Origin: an uncultured bacterium
GTDB taxonomy: Bacteria > Bacillota > Clostridia > Lachnospirales > Lachnospiraceae
Assembly (NCBI GenBank): GCA_947177425.1
Contig: CAMWUN010000018.1
Span: forward strand, 1-64,000
Reading direction: 5' to 3'
DNA length: 64,000 nt
The position numbers and the translations under genes are program-made. Below, piece by piece: positions 45,045-52,599 of the stretch (within the stretch, counting starts at the first letter, position 1; every line of letters begins with the position of its first letter). The notes under the pieces are model-generated. The model was not told the origin of the DNA, did not search any database, and was given only the letters and a program-made list of their open reading frames with translations.

Positions 45045-46388
45045 TCAATGCGGACAAACCTCATAGATATGCGTTTCTTTTTTTGAACCTATTTTTAAAT
45101 CTCCGCATTCGGAACATCTCTCAGCATTATAAACAATCACCACACAGCCGCCATCGCTTTTGATATTATGCCCCGAATATGTTCCCACCTGATACGTATG
45201 CTGGCAGGCCGCCCGCATCTGATTCCCCTCATACAGTTGATTGTAAAAGTATGTTTCTCCAGCTTCACTGACAAACACGCCATCGTTTAAGCCAAACTCT
45301 ATGCTTATTTCTTCATGCCTATCAGTTCCTTCCAGAGCAAATTCCATCTTATCAGTTTGAGTCCAGTCTTTTGAAACATCAATCACATCATAGGCATGAG
45401 TCCTTGGCTCTTTATATGCCAGCGCCGGAATACTGCTGGCAATAAAACACAATATTAATATGCCTGCCGCCAAACTTCTTTTCCAAATCTTTTTCTCATT
45501 TTTTCCCATAATCATTTTCATCCTCCTTTTTGAAAGTTCCTTTGGCGCTCCCAGTGTCATGATCAGGGTCTCCGAAATTTTCGTTTTTTCAACGGCGTCA
45601 ATAATGCATCTCATATAACACGTTTTCTCGTCTTTCGTCATCCCCTCTGTCGCCGCTTTATCACACAGCAGTTCACCGACGGCTATATTTTCCTGCAGTA
45701 AATAGTAAGCCAGCGGATTGTACCACTGCATTGCTACAATAACAAAAGTAAGAAAGCGGAATAAAGTATCTAAATTCCCAATATGTGTCAATTCATGCTG
45801 GATAATCCCTTCCACTGCGGCTTCATAATTCTCTCTGTTCGCTGGAAATATGATAGTCGGTCTTAGAAGTCCTATCGTGACTGGCGAAGCAACATGTTCA
45901 GAAACGCTGATATGTATCCGTTTCCACCATCTCATATTTTTCAAATATTCATCGGTTTTCAGATTAGTAATGTCTCTTTTATAACGATGGCATATCATAA
46001 AATATGCCATCACCCATCCTGCGGTCAATAGCAGGAATATGCCCGACATTACCGCAATAGCGGGCAACAGTTTCTGATACCCTGTTATATATAAAATCCT
46101 GCCCTCTGCATTTTTTATTACAACACTTTCCCATACGTTTTTTGCATTTACCACGTCCGGTATTTTGCCTGAAGGCAGATATATTCCCACCCTCTTCAGC
46201 CATATCCTTAAGTTTCCTTTCACCCTGGACATTATAAAGGGAAGGGGCAGTAAGTAGAACATAATATTGATTTTAATAAATATACTTTTCCACTTTAAGC
46301 CAAACTCATAAGGCAAAACGCAATTAAAAAAAATATATAAGAGTGTACCTATACTTCCTCCCAGCACCATACATACATATAATTTCAT
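45045..46388 (-). CDS. BlaR1/MecR1-type M56 metallopeptidase receptor
   Basis: A 447-residue membrane receptor with about four N-terminal membrane segments. The M56 zinc protease motif is IIQHELTHIGNLDTLFRFL (about 195-213), with the downstream AVGELLCDKAA providing the third ligand. Past a further membrane segment (LAAGILILCFIASSIPALAY, about 310-330) follows an extracellular tail of about 110 residues. It has no penicillin-binding SxxK domain. Its end is rich in Cys and His (RAACQHTYQVGTYSGHNIKS, AERCSECGD, EVCPH). The start is the ATG at 46388, which overlaps the blaI stop as ATGA. It probably cleaves the BlaI-type repressor when its tail senses a signal. Confidence 0.87.
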   Translation of the reverse strand: MKLYVCMVLGGSIGTLLYIFFNCVLPYEFGLKWKSIFIKINIMFYLLPLPFIMSRVKGNLRIWLKRVGIYLPSGKIPDVVNAKNVWESVVIKNAEGRILYITGYQKLLPAIAVMSGIFLLLTAGWVMAYFMICHRYKRDITNLKTDEYLKNMRWWKRIHISVSEHVASPVTIGLLRPTIIFPANRENYEAAVEGIIQHELTHIGNLDTLFRFLTFVIVAMQWYNPLAYYLLQENIAVGELLCDKAATEGMTKDEKTCYMRCIIDAVEKTKISETLIMTLGAPKELSKRRMKMIMGKNEKKIWKRSLAAGILILCFIASSIPALAYKEPRTHAYDVIDVSKDWTQTDKMEFALEGTDRHEEISIEFGLNDGVFVSEAGETYFYNQLYEGNQMRAACQHTYQVGTYSGHNIKSDGGCVVIVYNAERCSECGDLKIGSKKETHIYEVCPH

Positions 46389-46768
46389 TGGTTTTCCCAT
46401 TCCTCCAACAGTCGTTTCAGTTCGTCAATTTCCCTTTTCTCCAGTTTTTCCCCGCCGCCAAATGCTGTAAGCATCTTTACAATAGACCCTTCATAATTTT
46501 TCTTTAAAAAGGCTTTGGATGCAGACAGTCTGTATTCCTCCCTTGTGATAGCGGGAAAATATTTCTTATATCTTCCTCCCTCCATAACCTGCAGCAGTTT
46601 TTTCTGCTGCATTCTGAATAAAAAAGTATTCAGCGTCTGCTTTTTCCAGCTTTTATCCGTACAGGTATCAAAATAATCCAGCAGTTCGCCAAAAGTTAAG
46701 GGTTCGCCCTTTTTCCAAAGCACTTCCATGACTTCCAATTCGGAGTCAGATAATTCTAAAAATTTCAT
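46385..46768 (-). CDS. BlaI/MecI-type transcriptional repressor
   Basis: A 127-residue winged-helix repressor: LSDSELEVMEVLWKKGEPLT, KQTLNTFLFRMQQKKLLQVM and the C-terminal dimerisation helices (EIDELKRLLEEWENQ). It overlaps the receptor gene by 4 bp. The upstream region (46770-46820) has several TTGTA/TACAA half sites, as in BlaI operators, but a full dyad is not clear. No beta-lactamase is nearby, so the regulated genes are probably this operon itself. Confidence 0.92.
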   Translation of the reverse strand: MKFLELSDSELEVMEVLWKKGEPLTFGELLDYFDTCTDKSWKKQTLNTFLFRMQQKKLLQVMEGGRYKKYFPAITREEYRLSASKAFLKKNYEGSIVKMLTAFGGGEKLEKREIDELKRLLEEWENQ

Positions 46769-46852
46769 TCCACACCCCTTGTACTACTTCTTGTAATATT
46801 GCTGTAAGTATATCATTTACCACTCTCCCCGTCAACCCACTAAAAGTCTAAT

Positions 46853-46922
46853 CGTAACAGTTCGGTCCACTACAGGCCGGTTGTCCGGGGCGCGCCGGCC
46901 TGTAGTTGGCTGAACTGTTACG
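46853..46922. repeat. 70-bp long palindrome
   Basis: Arms of 28 bp (starting CGTAACAGTTC, ending ACTACAGGCCGG) pair at 25 of 28 positions around a 14-base GC-rich loop. No clear target duplication. It sits between divergent blaI and the ABC operon and may also end stray transcripts. Confidence 0.75.
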
Positions 46923-46951
46923 TCTATTCAATGCTGTCATGAATTGGGTGG

Positions 46952-46980
46952 TTGACACTTAATAATAATTGTGCTATTCT
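46952..46980 (+). promoter_or_regulatory. Strong promoter of the ABC exporter operon
   Basis: TTGACA (46952-46957), 17-bp spacer, TATTCT (46975-46980). The leader to the ATG at 47183 is about 195 bases and contains two hairpins (CTGAAAACT / AGTTTTCAG and CTCTGG-CAAATC-CCCAGAG). No known riboswitch was recognised. Confidence 0.7.
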
Positions 46981-47182
46981 TATATTCCTTTCGCTTCTTT
47001 GCTATCAACCTGAAAACTTTACTTTTATTCATTTCTATTTACAGAAACAGTTTTCAGGCATGGCACAAAAGCGGAACACAACTTCATACTTACCTGCGGT
47101 AATTCTCTGGCAAATCCCCAGAGAGGGCAGACCGGCTTGGCAAGTTATAAACGTTTATAAAACTACCAGGAGGAAGCAGAAC

Positions 47183-47971
47183 ATGATTACATTTACCCAT
47201 GTATGCAAGACCTACAAGGTCTCAAAACGCGATGCCGGGTTTTCTTCGGCATTTAAAGCTCTCTTCCACAAGGAATACGAGCATGTCACCGCTCTTGACG
47301 ACGTTTCTTTCACCATTTCCGACGGTGAAATGGTTGGCTACATAGGGCCTAACGGCGCTGGCAAGAGTTCTACCATCAAAATCTTAAGCGGTATCCTTAC
47401 CCCGGAAAAAGGCACCTGTCTCATTAACGGACTTATTCCCTGGAAAAACCGAATTGAACATGTTAAAAACATCGGCGTAGTTTTCGGCCAGCGCACCCAG
47501 CTCTGGTGGGATGTTCCTGTGCTGGACTCTTTTGAACTGCTAAAAGAGATTTACCGCATTGACGAACACTCCTACCGCCAAAATTTAGAACAGCTTAGTG
47601 AAATGCTGAACCTTTCCGGCCTTTTGAAGACGCCTGTGCGACAGCTTTCCTTAGGCCAGCGGATGCGCTGTGAAATTGCGGCCTCCCTCCTGCACAATCC
47701 CAAAATTCTTTTTCTGGACGAGCCAACCATCGGCCTGGACGCTGTCTCCAAGCTGGCGGTCCGGGACTTCATACTGAAACTGAATAAGGAAAAGAATACC
47801 ACGGTTATTCTGACCACCCATGACATGCAGGATATTGAAGCACTCACAAACAGAATTATTTTGATTGGAAAAGGCAGGATTCTTTTAGACGGTTCCATTG
47901 ATGACATAAAAGAAGGCTGCGACTGTACGGAGGAAGCCCTTGCCGCTTTTTACCGCAGCCACAACATTTAA
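47183..47971 (+). CDS. ABC transporter ATP-binding protein
   Basis: A 262-residue ATPase. Walker A is GYIGPNGAGKSSTIKILSG (about 55-73), the signature is RQLSLGQRMRCEIAASLL, Walker B is ILFLDEPTIGLD and the switch His is in TTHDMQDIE. It begins MITFTHVCKTYKVSKRD. AGGAGGA precedes the ATG; a frame extending upstream to 46952 is not translated, as the promoter lies there. The two ABC2_membrane_6 permeases downstream show it drives an exporter of the NatA/YbhF-like group. Substrate unknown. Confidence 0.93.
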   Translation: MITFTHVCKTYKVSKRDAGFSSAFKALFHKEYEHVTALDDVSFTISDGEMVGYIGPNGAGKSSTIKILSGILTPEKGTCLINGLIPWKNRIEHVKNIGVVFGQRTQLWWDVPVLDSFELLKEIYRIDEHSYRQNLEQLSEMLNLSGLLKTPVRQLSLGQRMRCEIAASLLHNPKILFLDEPTIGLDAVSKLAVRDFILKLNKEKNTTVILTTHDMQDIEALTNRIILIGKGRILLDGSIDDIKEGCDCTEEALAAFYRSHNI

Positions 47972-47981
47972 GGAGGTACCT

Positions 47982-48785
47982 ATGCGTAAATATATTGCTT
48001 TTTTCAGACTTCGTTTCAGTATGGGACTTCAATACCGGGCAGCGGCCCTGGCCGGAATCGTCACACAGTTTGTCTGGGGAGCCATGGAGATATTAATGTT
48101 CCGTGCTTTTTACCAGGCGGATGCTTCGGCCTTTCCCATGACTTTTCAGGCCACCTGTGCCTATGTGTGGATGCAGCAGGCTTTTCTGGCGCTATTCATG
48201 GCGTGGATGATGGAAAACGAAATATTTGACTCCATAGTTAACGGAAATATTTCTTATGAATTATGCCGTCCCATTAATGTTTACAATATGTGGTTTTCCA
48301 GAAGCCTTGCCAACCGTCTGTCGAAAGCTGTGCTCCGGTCTATGCCGATTTTGCTGGCAGCCGTTTTCCTTCCTGCCCCTTACGGCCTGATGCCCCCTGT
48401 CAGCCTTCCCGCCTTTTTACTTTTCCTCATTACGTTGTTTCTTGGGCTGGGAGTGACGGTTGCTTTTTGTATGCTTGTCTACATGGTTTCCTTTTTTACC
48501 ATATCCTCCACCGGAGTCCGTATGGTAGCTGTATCCGTGGTGGAATTTTTATCGGGAGGCGTCATTCCGCTGCCTTTTTTTCCCGACCCGGTCCGGCAGG
48601 TTATGGAACTACTGCCTTTTGCCTCCATGCAGAACGTGCCCTTAAGGATTTACAGCGGCGACCTTTCGGGCCCCCCTATGAGACACGCTGTTTTCCTCCA
48701 GATATTCTGGCTCTTTGCCCTGATAGCCCTTGGCAGGTGTCTCGATGTGCTTGCAATGAAAAAGATAACCATACAGGGCGGATGA
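47982..48785 (+). CDS. ABC exporter permease 1 (DUF990/ABC2_membrane_6-like)
   Basis: A 267-residue permease with six hydrophobic segments: MRKYIAFFRLRFSMGLQYRA at the start, GNISYELCRPINVYNMWFSR in the first cytoplasmic loop and VVEFLSGGVIPLPFFPDPVR before the last membrane segment. This arrangement is typical of the paired permeases with the ATPase upstream. It starts 10 bp after the ATPase stop, behind AAGGAGG. Confidence 0.87.
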   Translation: MRKYIAFFRLRFSMGLQYRAAALAGIVTQFVWGAMEILMFRAFYQADASAFPMTFQATCAYVWMQQAFLALFMAWMMENEIFDSIVNGNISYELCRPINVYNMWFSRSLANRLSKAVLRSMPILLAAVFLPAPYGLMPPVSLPAFLLFLITLFLGLGVTVAFCMLVYMVSFFTISSTGVRMVAVSVVEFLSGGVIPLPFFPDPVRQVMELLPFASMQNVPLRIYSGDLSGPPMRHAVFLQIFWLFALIALGRCLDVLAMKKITIQGG

Positions 48786-48806
48786 CCCGGAAAGGAATGA
48801 TACGAA

Positions 48807-49580
48807 ATGAAATTATACGGAAAATTTTTTATGATACACTTAAAAAGCATTATGGAGTATAAGACCTCCTTTATCCTCTCATGCATCGGTCAGTTTCTGG
48901 TATCTTTCAATGTATTTCTTGGCATGTATTTCATGTTCCGGAGATTTTCCAATGTGGAGGGCTTTACGTATAACGATGTGCTGCTGTGCTTCGGCATTAC
49001 CCTTATGGAATTTTCGCTGGCCGAATCCTTTGCCAGAAGATTTGACACTTTTCCTTCCGTTATAAGAAACGGCGAATTTGACCGCATCATGGTCCGTCCC
49101 AGAAACGAGATTCTCCAGGTTCTTGGCAGCCGTGTGGAATTCAGCCGTATCGGCCGCATCCTGCAGGCTCTGGTTATGTTTACTTATGGATTTGCGGTGA
49201 GCGGCATCCGCTGGACTTTCGGAAAAATCGTCACTATAATTTTTATGCTCATTGGCGGTACCGCTGTGTTTTCTGGTCTTTTCCTCATCTACGCCGCTAT
49301 CTGCTTCTTCACCCTTGAAGGACTGGAATTCATGAATATTTTCACAGACGGGGCAAGGGAATACGGGAAATATCCGGTCAGTATCTACGGCAAAACCGTG
49401 TTCCAGCTCTGCACCTTCGTGGTGCCTTACGCACTGATTCAGTACTATCCCCTGCTTGTCCTCTTAGACCGGGGCAAGCCATATTACAGTCTGCTGCCCC
49501 TGGCCGCCTGCCTGTTTCTCATTCCCTGTCTTTTGCTGTGGAAGACAGGTGTACGTCATTATAGTTCTGCAGGCTCCTGA
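48807..49580 (+). CDS. ABC exporter permease 2 (DUF990/ABC2_membrane_6-like)
   Basis: A 257-residue permease with six hydrophobic segments, a paralogue of the first: MIHLKSIMEYKTSFILSCIG, NGEFDRIMVRPRNEILQVLG in the loop that corresponds to the coupling region, and FVVPYALIQYYPLLVLLDRG near the end. It lies 21 bp after permease 1, behind GGAAAGGAATG. The two probably form a heterodimer with the ATPase. Confidence 0.87.
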   Translation: MKLYGKFFMIHLKSIMEYKTSFILSCIGQFLVSFNVFLGMYFMFRRFSNVEGFTYNDVLLCFGITLMEFSLAESFARRFDTFPSVIRNGEFDRIMVRPRNEILQVLGSRVEFSRIGRILQALVMFTYGFAVSGIRWTFGKIVTIIFMLIGGTAVFSGLFLIYAAICFFTLEGLEFMNIFTDGAREYGKYPVSIYGKTVFQLCTFVVPYALIQYYPLLVLLDRGKPYYSLLPLAACLFLIPCLLLWKTGVRHYSSAGS

Positions 49581-49663
49581 TAAAAATGCTTTACCGTCCG
49601 TAAATCTGATGACAGGTTTTCTGCACGGTCAATATTTAAGAAGCGACAGGACCCGGATGCCCG

Positions 49664-49700
49664 GCTTCCCATAAGGTCCCCGCCGGATCTTATGGGAAGC
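49664..49700. terminator. Perfect hairpin between convergent genes
   Basis: GCTTCCCATAAG pairs perfectly (12 bp) with CTTATGGGAAGC around a 13-base loop, between the ABC operon (+) and the MutS2-like gene (-). There is no long T-run, so termination would be partial or factor-dependent. Confidence 0.55.
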
Positions 49701-49713
49701 GGTCAGAAAGGAT

Positions 49714-51672
49714 TCAGCTTTCTTCACTGACAATAACATCTTCCATATATTTCCTCTCCATCTGGTGTCTCTTTTTCCGGTTTTCCACTGTGTCAAAAAT
49801 AATGGAAAAATCATAGTCTTCGGGATAAAGCTCCCGGGCCGGCACATGAAGTTTTACCCGTTTATGGTTAATGTAGATTTTCTTGTCCTGCATTTGAACG
49901 CGCAGTACACCTTTTTCATTGACTGTCTCACAGACAATGCCTATTTTCCGGTCGGGATAAACCATGACGCTGTCGCCGCGTTTGAATTTATCCGCAAGGG
50001 ATACACCGGGGCAGGCGGTCTTCTGTTTTTTGATACGGGCATTCTTCTCCAAGGCGTCATAAACTGCCTCACCTTTCTTTGAGTTATTTTTCATTGTCCC
50101 GTAAGACGCCATTTCCGCTTCTTTCAGCATATAGTCCGGCATTCCCAGTTTCTTTGCTATATAAAGGGCGCAGCTTTCCCCGGCCTCCCCGATAACCAGT
50201 TGGTACAGGGGCCTTAGACTTTCTTTGTCAAAAGTCATTCTTGCATTGACAACGCCTTCTTCTTTTTCCGCATAAGTCTTCACTTCGGGATAATGGGTCG
50301 TCACCAGATACAGGGCGCCGCTTCTCTTTAATTCCTTTAAAATTGCTATGGCAATCCCCATCCCTTCCGTGGGGTCTGTTCCCGAGCCTAATTCATCCAT
50401 GACCACAAGGCTTTCACTGTCTGCTTTCCGCAGAATATCCAGCACATTGGTAATATGGGCGGAGAAAGTAGATAAATTTTCCGACAGGTTTTGTCCGTCC
50501 CCAATATCACAGAGGATAAGATTGTTCATGCATATTTCCGCTTTTTCCCCTGCCACGTGCAGGCCGCACTGGGCCATCATGCAGCTAAGGGCCGCGGTCT
50601 TAATGGCTACGGTTTTGCCGCCTGTGTTAGGCCCTGTGATAACTACCCCGTTTATACCGTTTCCAAGTTCAAAATTCAAGGGTACATTTATGCTCTTTTC
50701 CATCAGCGGATGTCTGCCGTTTACCAGCCTGATATGCCGCATCGTATTTATTTCCGGCTCTGTCCCTTCATATGACAGGCTCAGCTTTCCCTTTGCAAAA
50801 ATAAAATCCAGCTTCTCTATCGTCCGGGTGTTCTGGTCAATCGTCTCCCCGTGTTCAGCCAGCATACCGGTAAGGGTATAAAGAATGCGCCTTTCCTCAT
50901 TTTCTTCATCTATCGTAAGTTCCTGCAGTTCTTCGTACAGCTTAGATACAGCGGCCGGCTCCATAAACAGTGTATTCCCTGTAGATGACTTGTCAATCAC
51001 ACTGCCGCTTATCCTGAATTTATACTCCTTCTTTACGGGGATGCAAATATGCCCGTTCCTCAAAGTGCTGAAACTGTCCGACATACACTCCTTATTGGCC
51101 CGCAAAATACTGTCCGCTTTCTCATGCATCCGCTCTTTCGTCCTGTCAATTCCTTCCCGCAGGGATTTCAGCGTCTTAGTGGCATAATCATCCACCCTTC
51201 CGCTCCTGATTTTGCTGTTTAATTCTTCCCTGACATGGTCAAGCGGGTCTAAATTTTCTTCATAATAGGGCAGACTCAAATCCTGGCCTTTGCCCTTTCT
51301 AAGATAGTCCTTCAGTCTTCTCACTGCCGTCAGCATAAAGGCCGCTTTCTCAAGCTGGGGAGCGCTGAGGCAGGCGCCTTTTTCCGCCCCTTCCATCAGT
51401 TCTTTCATGCCCTCCAATGCTGTGACGGGAGGATTTCCACATCTCTCCATCATAATTCTTGCCTCGGAAGTCTCCCTGATGGCCGCCCTGACTTCTGTCT
51501 CAGACAGACTGGGCGCTAATTTTCTGATTCTGTCCTTTGCCCCCTGCGTACAGGCTTCCCCTTCCAGACGGTCTATCATTTTATCGAATTCCAGCATCTT
51601 TGCTGATGATGTTTCACAAAAATATTGTGGTTTCATGGTGCTATTATCCATTACTATCTTCATTCCTTTCAT
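49714..51672 (-). CDS. MutS2-like ATPase without Smr domain
   Basis: About 652 residues. The MutS core and clamp helices occupy about 20-310, then the ATPase: Walker A GVVITGPNTGGKTVAIKTA (about 340), CDIGDGQNLSENLSTFSAH, Walker B SLVVMDELGSGTDPTEGMGI and the LVTTHYPEVKTYAEKEEG switch, as in MutS2. MutS2 proteins are about 780 residues and end in a Smr nuclease domain. Here the C-terminus is instead about 60 residues with a KOW-like part (FKRGDSVMVYPDRKIGIVCE) and a short helix. So it may bind branched DNA or collided ribosomes without cutting. Several ATGs are possible (51702, 51672, 51651); 51672 has AAGGA at a good distance. Confidence 0.85.
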   Translation of the reverse strand: MKGMKIVMDNSTMKPQYFCETSSAKMLEFDKMIDRLEGEACTQGAKDRIRKLAPSLSETEVRAAIRETSEARIMMERCGNPPVTALEGMKELMEGAEKGACLSAPQLEKAAFMLTAVRRLKDYLRKGKGQDLSLPYYEENLDPLDHVREELNSKIRSGRVDDYATKTLKSLREGIDRTKERMHEKADSILRANKECMSDSFSTLRNGHICIPVKKEYKFRISGSVIDKSSTGNTLFMEPAAVSKLYEELQELTIDEENEERRILYTLTGMLAEHGETIDQNTRTIEKLDFIFAKGKLSLSYEGTEPEINTMRHIRLVNGRHPLMEKSINVPLNFELGNGINGVVITGPNTGGKTVAIKTAALSCMMAQCGLHVAGEKAEICMNNLILCDIGDGQNLSENLSTFSAHITNVLDILRKADSESLVVMDELGSGTDPTEGMGIAIAILKELKRSGALYLVTTHYPEVKTYAEKEEGVVNARMTFDKESLRPLYQLVIGEAGESCALYIAKKLGMPDYMLKEAEMASYGTMKNNSKKGEAVYDALEKNARIKKQKTACPGVSLADKFKRGDSVMVYPDRKIGIVCETVNEKGVLRVQMQDKKIYINHKRVKLHVPARELYPEDYDFSIIFDTVENRKKRHQMERKYMEDVIVSEES

Positions 51673-51704
51673 TTTTACTTTTTCCTTATCCAAAATTTGC
51701 AAAC

Positions 51705-51742
51705 AACGGACAGCACGCTCCGTGAACTGTCCTTATGTTAAC
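51705..51742. repeat. 38-bp hairpin repeat, copy 2
   Basis: AACGGACAGCACGCTCCGTG then AACTGTCCTTATGTTAAC, 34 of 38 identical to 24359-24396. GGACAG pairs with CTGTCC and CACG with CGTG, better than in copy 1. It lies in the leader of the MutS2-like gene, 33 bp before its start. Confidence 0.7.
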
Positions 51743-51744
51743 TA

Positions 51745-51890
51745 AAAAACCGCACAAGCACTGTCCTGCTGTCAGGACATATCTGAACTCCAGACATGCC
51801 CCAGGCACACTACTTCCGCGGTTCCGGTTTATGACGAAAAGAATCCTGCTATCTTTTTGCCAAAAAAAGCACAGCCAAACGGCTATGCTT
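51745..51890 (-). ncRNA. Structured leader or small RNA with two terminator-like hairpins
   Basis: Reading the minus strand: first AAGCATAGCC-GTTT-GGCTGTGC followed by TTTTTTT (51862-51890), an intrinsic terminator. Then AACCGC (about 51825) pairs with GCGGTT followed by TTTT (about 51746). That stem encloses GCC-TGG-GGC, TCTG-GAGTT-CAGA and the perfect TGTCCTG-ACAG-CAGGACA. This gives a multi-arm fold whose closing stem is itself a terminator. It lies upstream of the MutS2-like gene. It is either an attenuated leader or a separate small RNA; no known class was recognised. The other part of the 570-bp gap (51890-52243) shows only the promoter region of the next gene. Confidence 0.45.
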
Positions 51891-52243
51891 CTAAAATCCA
51901 TCTTCCCTTCCGGGGATATATTGAAGTATATGTTAAGCATACAGCAAGGCAGATAAAAGGATAAAACTATAGCGCAATTGCGTCTACAGCCAATCCCTGC
52001 AACGGTTTAGTTGTCTGATTTCTCCACTTCTGCTACCCTTAACATACACTACCTCTTTTCTTTATTGATGAAATTACTATACTTCATTGCCACAGGACTG
52101 TCAAGAGATTTTTTGTATAATATTGATACTTTGCCCTGGAAATCCCTGCAAAATTCCGCACTATTGACATTGTCTGCCAAATACAATGTTGATAAAATAA
52201 GGGCGAACTCAAATAAGAAGAAAAGAAACGAGGAGGAAACGAT

Positions 52244-52483
52244 ATGAAGATTTATAACGTAAATGATGTAGAAAAATTCCTAGACACGATTAAACAATGC
52301 AAAGGCTCTGTAGAACTGGTTTCCCAGCAGGGCGACCGTCTCAACCTGAAATCCGAACTTACAAAGTATCTTGCTATTACAAAACTTTTTAACGATGACA
52401 CATTTATCAACGAAATGGAACTGATTGCCTCTGATCCCGATGATGTAAAACTTCTTGTAGATTACATGATGATGGGCGAGTAA
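52244..52483 (+). CDS. Small conserved-looking protein, unknown
   Basis: A 79-residue acidic protein: MKIYNVNDVEKFLDTIKQCK, VSQQGDRLNLKSELTKYLAI and LIASDPDDVKLLVDYMMMGE. It has helix-strand pattern without membrane segments or cysteines pairs. A strong GAGGAGG site and its own terminator show it is a real gene. Family not recognised; an upstream TTGACA is present near 52167 but the -10 is unclear. Confidence 0.75.
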   Translation: MKIYNVNDVEKFLDTIKQCKGSVELVSQQGDRLNLKSELTKYLAITKLFNDDTFINEMELIASDPDDVKLLVDYMMMGE

Positions 52484-52485
52484 AT

Positions 52486-52522
52486 CAAACGCCGGCATGC
52501 TTCGCGAGCCAGCTTATTGTAA
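52486..52522. repeat. Single unit of the 37-bp repeat
   Basis: CAAACGCCGGCATGCTTCGC, GAGCCAGCTTATTGTAA: same length and order as the units at 24163-24385, here alone directly after the stop codon of the 79-residue protein gene. Confidence 0.75.
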
Positions 52523-52529
52523 TAACATT

Positions 52530-52563
52530 CCCCCGGATAGATACACATCCGGGGGATTTTTTA
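52530..52563 (+). terminator. Intrinsic terminator of the 79-residue protein gene
   Basis: CCCCCGGAT, 8-base loop, ATCCGGGGG, then ATTTTTTATT. Perfect 9-bp GC-rich stem with T-run on the plus strand. Confidence 0.9.
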
Positions 52564-52599
52564 TTCAATAAGCCGTCTGCTGTACTGCAGGTTTATCAT

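Noticed and set aside
51686-51940. 84-codon frame on the minus strand before the MutS2-like gene
   Set aside because: It covers the structured leader with two terminator hairpins; it has a GGAAGGGAAG stretch near an internal ATG but no protein family features.
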